From: Crambe crambe
Taxonomy: Eukaryota > Porifera > Demospongiae > Poecilosclerida > Crambeidae
Reading direction: 5' to 3'
Length of the DNA: 64,000 nucleotides
NCBI GenBank assembly: GCA_963924555.1
Contig: OZ004592.1
Location: 1,984,001-2,048,000, forward strand
A program made the position numbers and the translations under genes. Under the pieces are notes generated by a model. The model had not been told where the DNA came from. It saw nothing but the letters and a program-made list of their open reading frames with translations, and searched no databases. Below are positions 60,378 to 64,000 of this stretch, piece after piece (positions within the stretch are counted from its first letter, which is position 1; each line of letters starts with the position of its first letter).

Positions 60378-63300
60378 TTATTCAGTAGCTGTGAGAGTTG
60401 ATTCAGTACTGCCAGTAGATGCAAGAGTAGATTTGGAAATAGCTGCAGGTGATGGCATGGGTGTATCATCCAGATACTTGTGCATGAGTGCAATCACGGC
60501 GTGAAATTGTTCCCTAACAGCACGGAGCACCTCAATATTATCCTTCCCCATTCTATCGAGACGACACAGCTCACGCCTACAGTTTACTCCCCTCTTGTAG
60601 TAATACTCCTTCATTACAGAATATATGTATGACTGGAAGGCCAACAGCTGGAATCATAAAAATAAAAGAGATAGTTACTAATTATTTACTTGCAATCCCG
60701 CATGCATGCATGGCATAGAAGCTGATTACTTAATAATGTACCTGTTCATAATCTCTAAGAGAAGCTTCCATCTGAAGTTTTATCTCTATGACCTTCAGAG
60801 CCTCCGCCTTGAGCTTGAGATACTCATTTTGAAGTTGGTGGTAAGTTTTTGACATCTCCTCATTTTCATGCATCTTCTTGTGTAGATCCAACTGTGCATC
60901 ACAGAATAGAAAATATAAATTTGATACAAGGATGGTTGGTGACAATTGTTTTTCAGTTCTTTTTATATTTTTATATTTTTATTTTTTATCACCTTGTTTT
61001 GCTTTAGTAGTTCATTTCTTTCCTTGAAGTACTTGGCATGTCTGAGATCAGCTTCAATGGAAAAATCTGTAACAAAAAAGGCATCACCCCACAGTTATGG
61101 TATATTCCTGTAGTGTACTTATATCCCATGCGTGGGCGAGATCAAGGTGTGGTTTATAAGCCATAACGATCAGGACTCTGGTTATTTATAATCCATAAAA
61201 CTCTGGCACCCATGTTCTAACTAAAGCTATGTAGCTACCTGAGATTTCCCTATATTCGTCCCTCCAGCTCTGGTCATTATCTTGCTCTTCATTTAACTTG
61301 TTTTCCATTGCAATTACCTCTGCACTGTATGATTAAATATAATTAGCTATGTGACCATGGTCCATACTTTAATAGTTCCTTACGTAAGGGACTCTACTTC
61401 AGCAACTACATTATTTTCCAACTTTGAAAGTGTTGCAGAGGACTTTTTAGCATTCTAAAGGTAATGAGAGATAACGATTATTATTCTATGCAGCAATTTA
61501 GTATAGAACTACCTCGACTTCCTTTTCCAGATGGCTTATTCTGTCAGTGATATCATACAGCACTTTCGCTTTTTCTGTTACTTCTTCCTAATGAGAATAA
61601 TATGGATTGATATAATTAGATGAATCCTGTAGTATAATGTTAAAACTAAAGCAGACGACTGCAGCGACACAATACAGAATCTATGAAGTCTCTTCATTAC
61701 CCTCAGTTGAGCCTCCTTAGGTATAAGAACTGCCGCCTTTCTTCCAAGCTCCCTCTCAACAGCTACCTGCTCTTCTGTCATCGTAGTAACTTCTTTCTCC
61801 AGTTCCTCTGTAACCAGCTTACTTCCTTCATTAGTTTCTTCAAGGTCCTTGAGCTTTAATAAAGAGATGTGGTGTATTAATTAATTACTCTGATGTCCAC
61901 AATACCTTTACCTTTGCTGATAGTTCTTCATTCTGCTTATCCATTGCTGATAAAGTTCTCTTAACTTCTTCTTCCTTTCTCTTGTGATCGGCTGTTGCCT
62001 TTAGTGCTTCCGTTTCTTTAACTTGAATCTTATTCTGAAGATTTTTTGATCACATTGGGAAACAAGATCATGAGATTTAGCTAAATGACTACCTCATAAA
62101 GAACTTTTGATTTTTTCTCTTCCCTGATCTGTGATTGCAGCTCCAATATTTTTCGATTCAAGGAGTACTCCACATCATCAATAGTGATCTTCAAACGCTT
62201 GTACTCTTCAGTCAGTTTGATATGATCATCGTTAGTCTGTGTATGATTTCAGGGGCATGATTCTAGCTAACAGGAATAAACTAACTGGCTTGGAACTTGC
62301 CTTTGCACAATCAAGTGTAGACCTATCAGCCTGTTTTTCTAATTTTACAAGCTCTTTATTTGCCCTTCCAATGCTCTTCTCATCACGAATTATCTTTTTT
62401 TTCCTGCAATAATAATGCACCCCCATAAATTAATAGGAGTTATGGTTAACTATAGCTTACATTATATCAATGGCTTCATTAAGTTCATCAATTTCTTGCT
62501 CCACGCTATCATATTCATCTTTAGCTTTCCTCAGTTTACGCTCCTCTCTTTTCATAATAGAAAGTACACTGGAGTACTCATTTTCCAATTTTTCATGCTA
62601 GAAATCATAAAAAGTTTAGGTCTCTATAATATTTGTTACACACCGAGGGCTATAAGCCTGAGGCTATGTAAGACCATGAGTTGATAATGGACTTGTACCA
62701 TACTAAACTACTTAAGCTGAGGAAAGAGCATCAGCAGGAATATAATCATAACTTTTCCTGCTGTCAGGAAGTGGAAGAATTATTCTAGAAGGGTGTAGAC
62801 TTTTGAACTTGAGTGATACCTTAGTGTCCTTGGTTTCTTGGAGTTTCTGTGCTCTTGCTTCAATTACTTCCAGTGCTCTGTCCAATAACTTCTTTTTTTC
62901 TTTCATCTTTTCCAGTATAGCTAGTAACTCATTATATTCTTCCTGGGTCTGCTTAGCTCTATCCTCTGCATGTATTAAGTATATCACTTTCTATGGATGG
63001 ATTAGTGTACAGTGTGGGCTAGCTATCTATCACTCACCCATCGATTTTCTTCTGCTGTGGATGGAAATCAATTTATCAGAACAATCCTGCACCATTTGAG
63101 ATACTTCCTCACATGCTCTTTCCATTATATTGAATTCAGTGCTATAAAATCGAAAGCAAAACTCAGTTATAGACTCAGTCCCACACAATGTACAGACAAA
63201 GTTAATCCTCGGGGGGGGGGGGGGGGGGGGGGGGGTAAAATGTACTGGTTATAAAATATTTCTCATTTACCCTGTGATGTAGGGCAATACACACATCGAT

Positions 63301-64000
63301 TTATCTACCCCTTACTTCATATCTTCCAATGTCATGACCAATTTCTCTTTTCTTCTTTCTAATGTCTTTTTGTCTGCCTCAGCTCGCAAGTGAACTTTGT
63401 GGCACCTTTCTTGCAGATCCAGATGGGCTTTTTTGGCCTGGTGCAGTTCATCAGAGGTCTCTCGCTGCTCCTGCACTATTCTTCTGATATTCTCATTCTC
63501 AATCATCAGTTTACTCTCCACTTCAGGACTGTGCATAATTATAAGAGGAAGGGAGGGAAAAAATTACTATAGCAGAAACCCTCAATGTGGATTTCCTGAA
63601 ATTTCTACAAGCAGGACACCTTTTTCAATAATAGTTGGATATGCACTAATTCAAGGGTATCTTCCTAGCTCTATTTCCTGGTCCTAAAAGTGCCTACATT
63701 GAGAGCTCGGTTCCACTGTATGCTTAACTTCTACACCAACTCACACAATGCCTGTGAGATGATCCACTACTTTCATCAGTTCACCATTCTTTTTTTCTTC
63801 AACACAAAAAGAATATGATCAAAGTACCTAGACAACAGTACCTAGACAACAGTAGTGAAACATACTTAGCATTCTCTCAGTTTCCAACAGTCGATCTAGC
63901 TTCCGTTGCTTGTGGTTAATGTGCCACTGAAGTTCTCGTATATCACGAGCGCATTGCTCATGCTCTGTCATTGAAAATCTTGGTAACAAAATTTTTTTCT
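60378..64000 (-). CDS. Long coiled-coil protein, 5' end probably beyond the window
   Basis: Sixteen visible exons on the minus strand: >63866, 63745-63796, 63316-63528, 63038-63141, 62820-62965, 62461-62597, 62301-62403, 62093-62236, 61912-62034, 61701-61853, 61513-61587, 61384-61454, 61239-61324, 60993-61066, 60742-60891 and 60378-60647, all in phase. The protein is almost entirely heptad coiled coil (IENENIRRIVQEQRETSDEL, LDRALEVIEARAQKLQETKD, LTEEYKRLKITIDDVEYSLN). A shorter C-terminal domain has LLAFQSYIYSVMKEYYYKRG and a Ser/Thr-rich tail. The many short exons and the length resemble ciliary/axonemal CCDC proteins, but I cannot name the orthologue. The intron after 62301 starts GC (AAG/GCAAGT). 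Met at 63972 might be a start, but an acceptor-like CAAG just before it leaves this open. Confidence 0.8.
63211..63235. repeat. G25 homopolymer
   Basis: Uninterrupted run of about 25 G inside an intron of the coiled-coil gene. Confidence 0.9.

Overview
The window looks like nuclear DNA of a demosponge, and the gene content and texture would fit an Amphimedon-like genome. Genes are packed tightly, with many short GT-AG introns (often 45-120 bases), divergent promoters of only 180-450 bases, abundant microsatellites and small inverted-repeat elements. It carries a sterol 24-C-methyltransferase, a gene that sponges, unlike most animals, are known to keep. I assembled exon chains by hand from splice motifs, reading phase and family motifs. 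No alignment or transcript evidence was available.

Layout. 1-2690 (-): sterol C-24 methyltransferase, C-terminus off the left edge. 2970-4932 (-): unknown single-pass membrane protein. 5184-7623 (+): aldo-keto reductase. 8104-10291 (-): mitochondrial enoyl-ACP/CoA reductase (MECR). 10475-12411 (+): transcription elongation factor TFIIS with an apparent AT-AC minor-class intron. 12634-14334 (-): second aldo-keto reductase with the same exon plan as the first. 14736-22385 (-): CLIP3/4-type ankyrin plus triple CAP-Gly microtubule linker. 23448-24570 (-): CIB-family EF-hand protein. 46465-59630 (+): supervillin, with a plausible first exon at 25019-25138. 60378-64000 (-): multi-exon coiled-coil protein, 5' end probably off the right edge.

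The accessory region is about 25-46 kb. If the 25019 exon is the supervillin start, this is one 21-kb intron in a locus whose other introns are mostly far shorter. It holds a 336-base CT tract, a 56-base minisatellite, inverted-repeat elements, a decayed transposon ORF, an apparently intact gene for the C-terminal part of a P/THAP9-like transposase, and five intronless coiled-coil genes. Three of those five (39201-40166, 41071-42297, 42808-44037) are a tandem family with an N-terminal helical segment that I read as a death-fold (CARD/DD-like) domain and a C-terminal coiled coil. A shared element lies upstream of two of them and again upstream of another intronless gene. This cluster is the best candidate for something undescribed, possibly a fast-evolving signalling or immune scaffold family.

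Functional links between neighbours are weak, as expected for an animal genome. Supervillin (actin and membrane) and the CLIP4-like protein (microtubule) are both cytoskeletal, and the two reductases are inverted paralogues flanking MECR and TFIIS.
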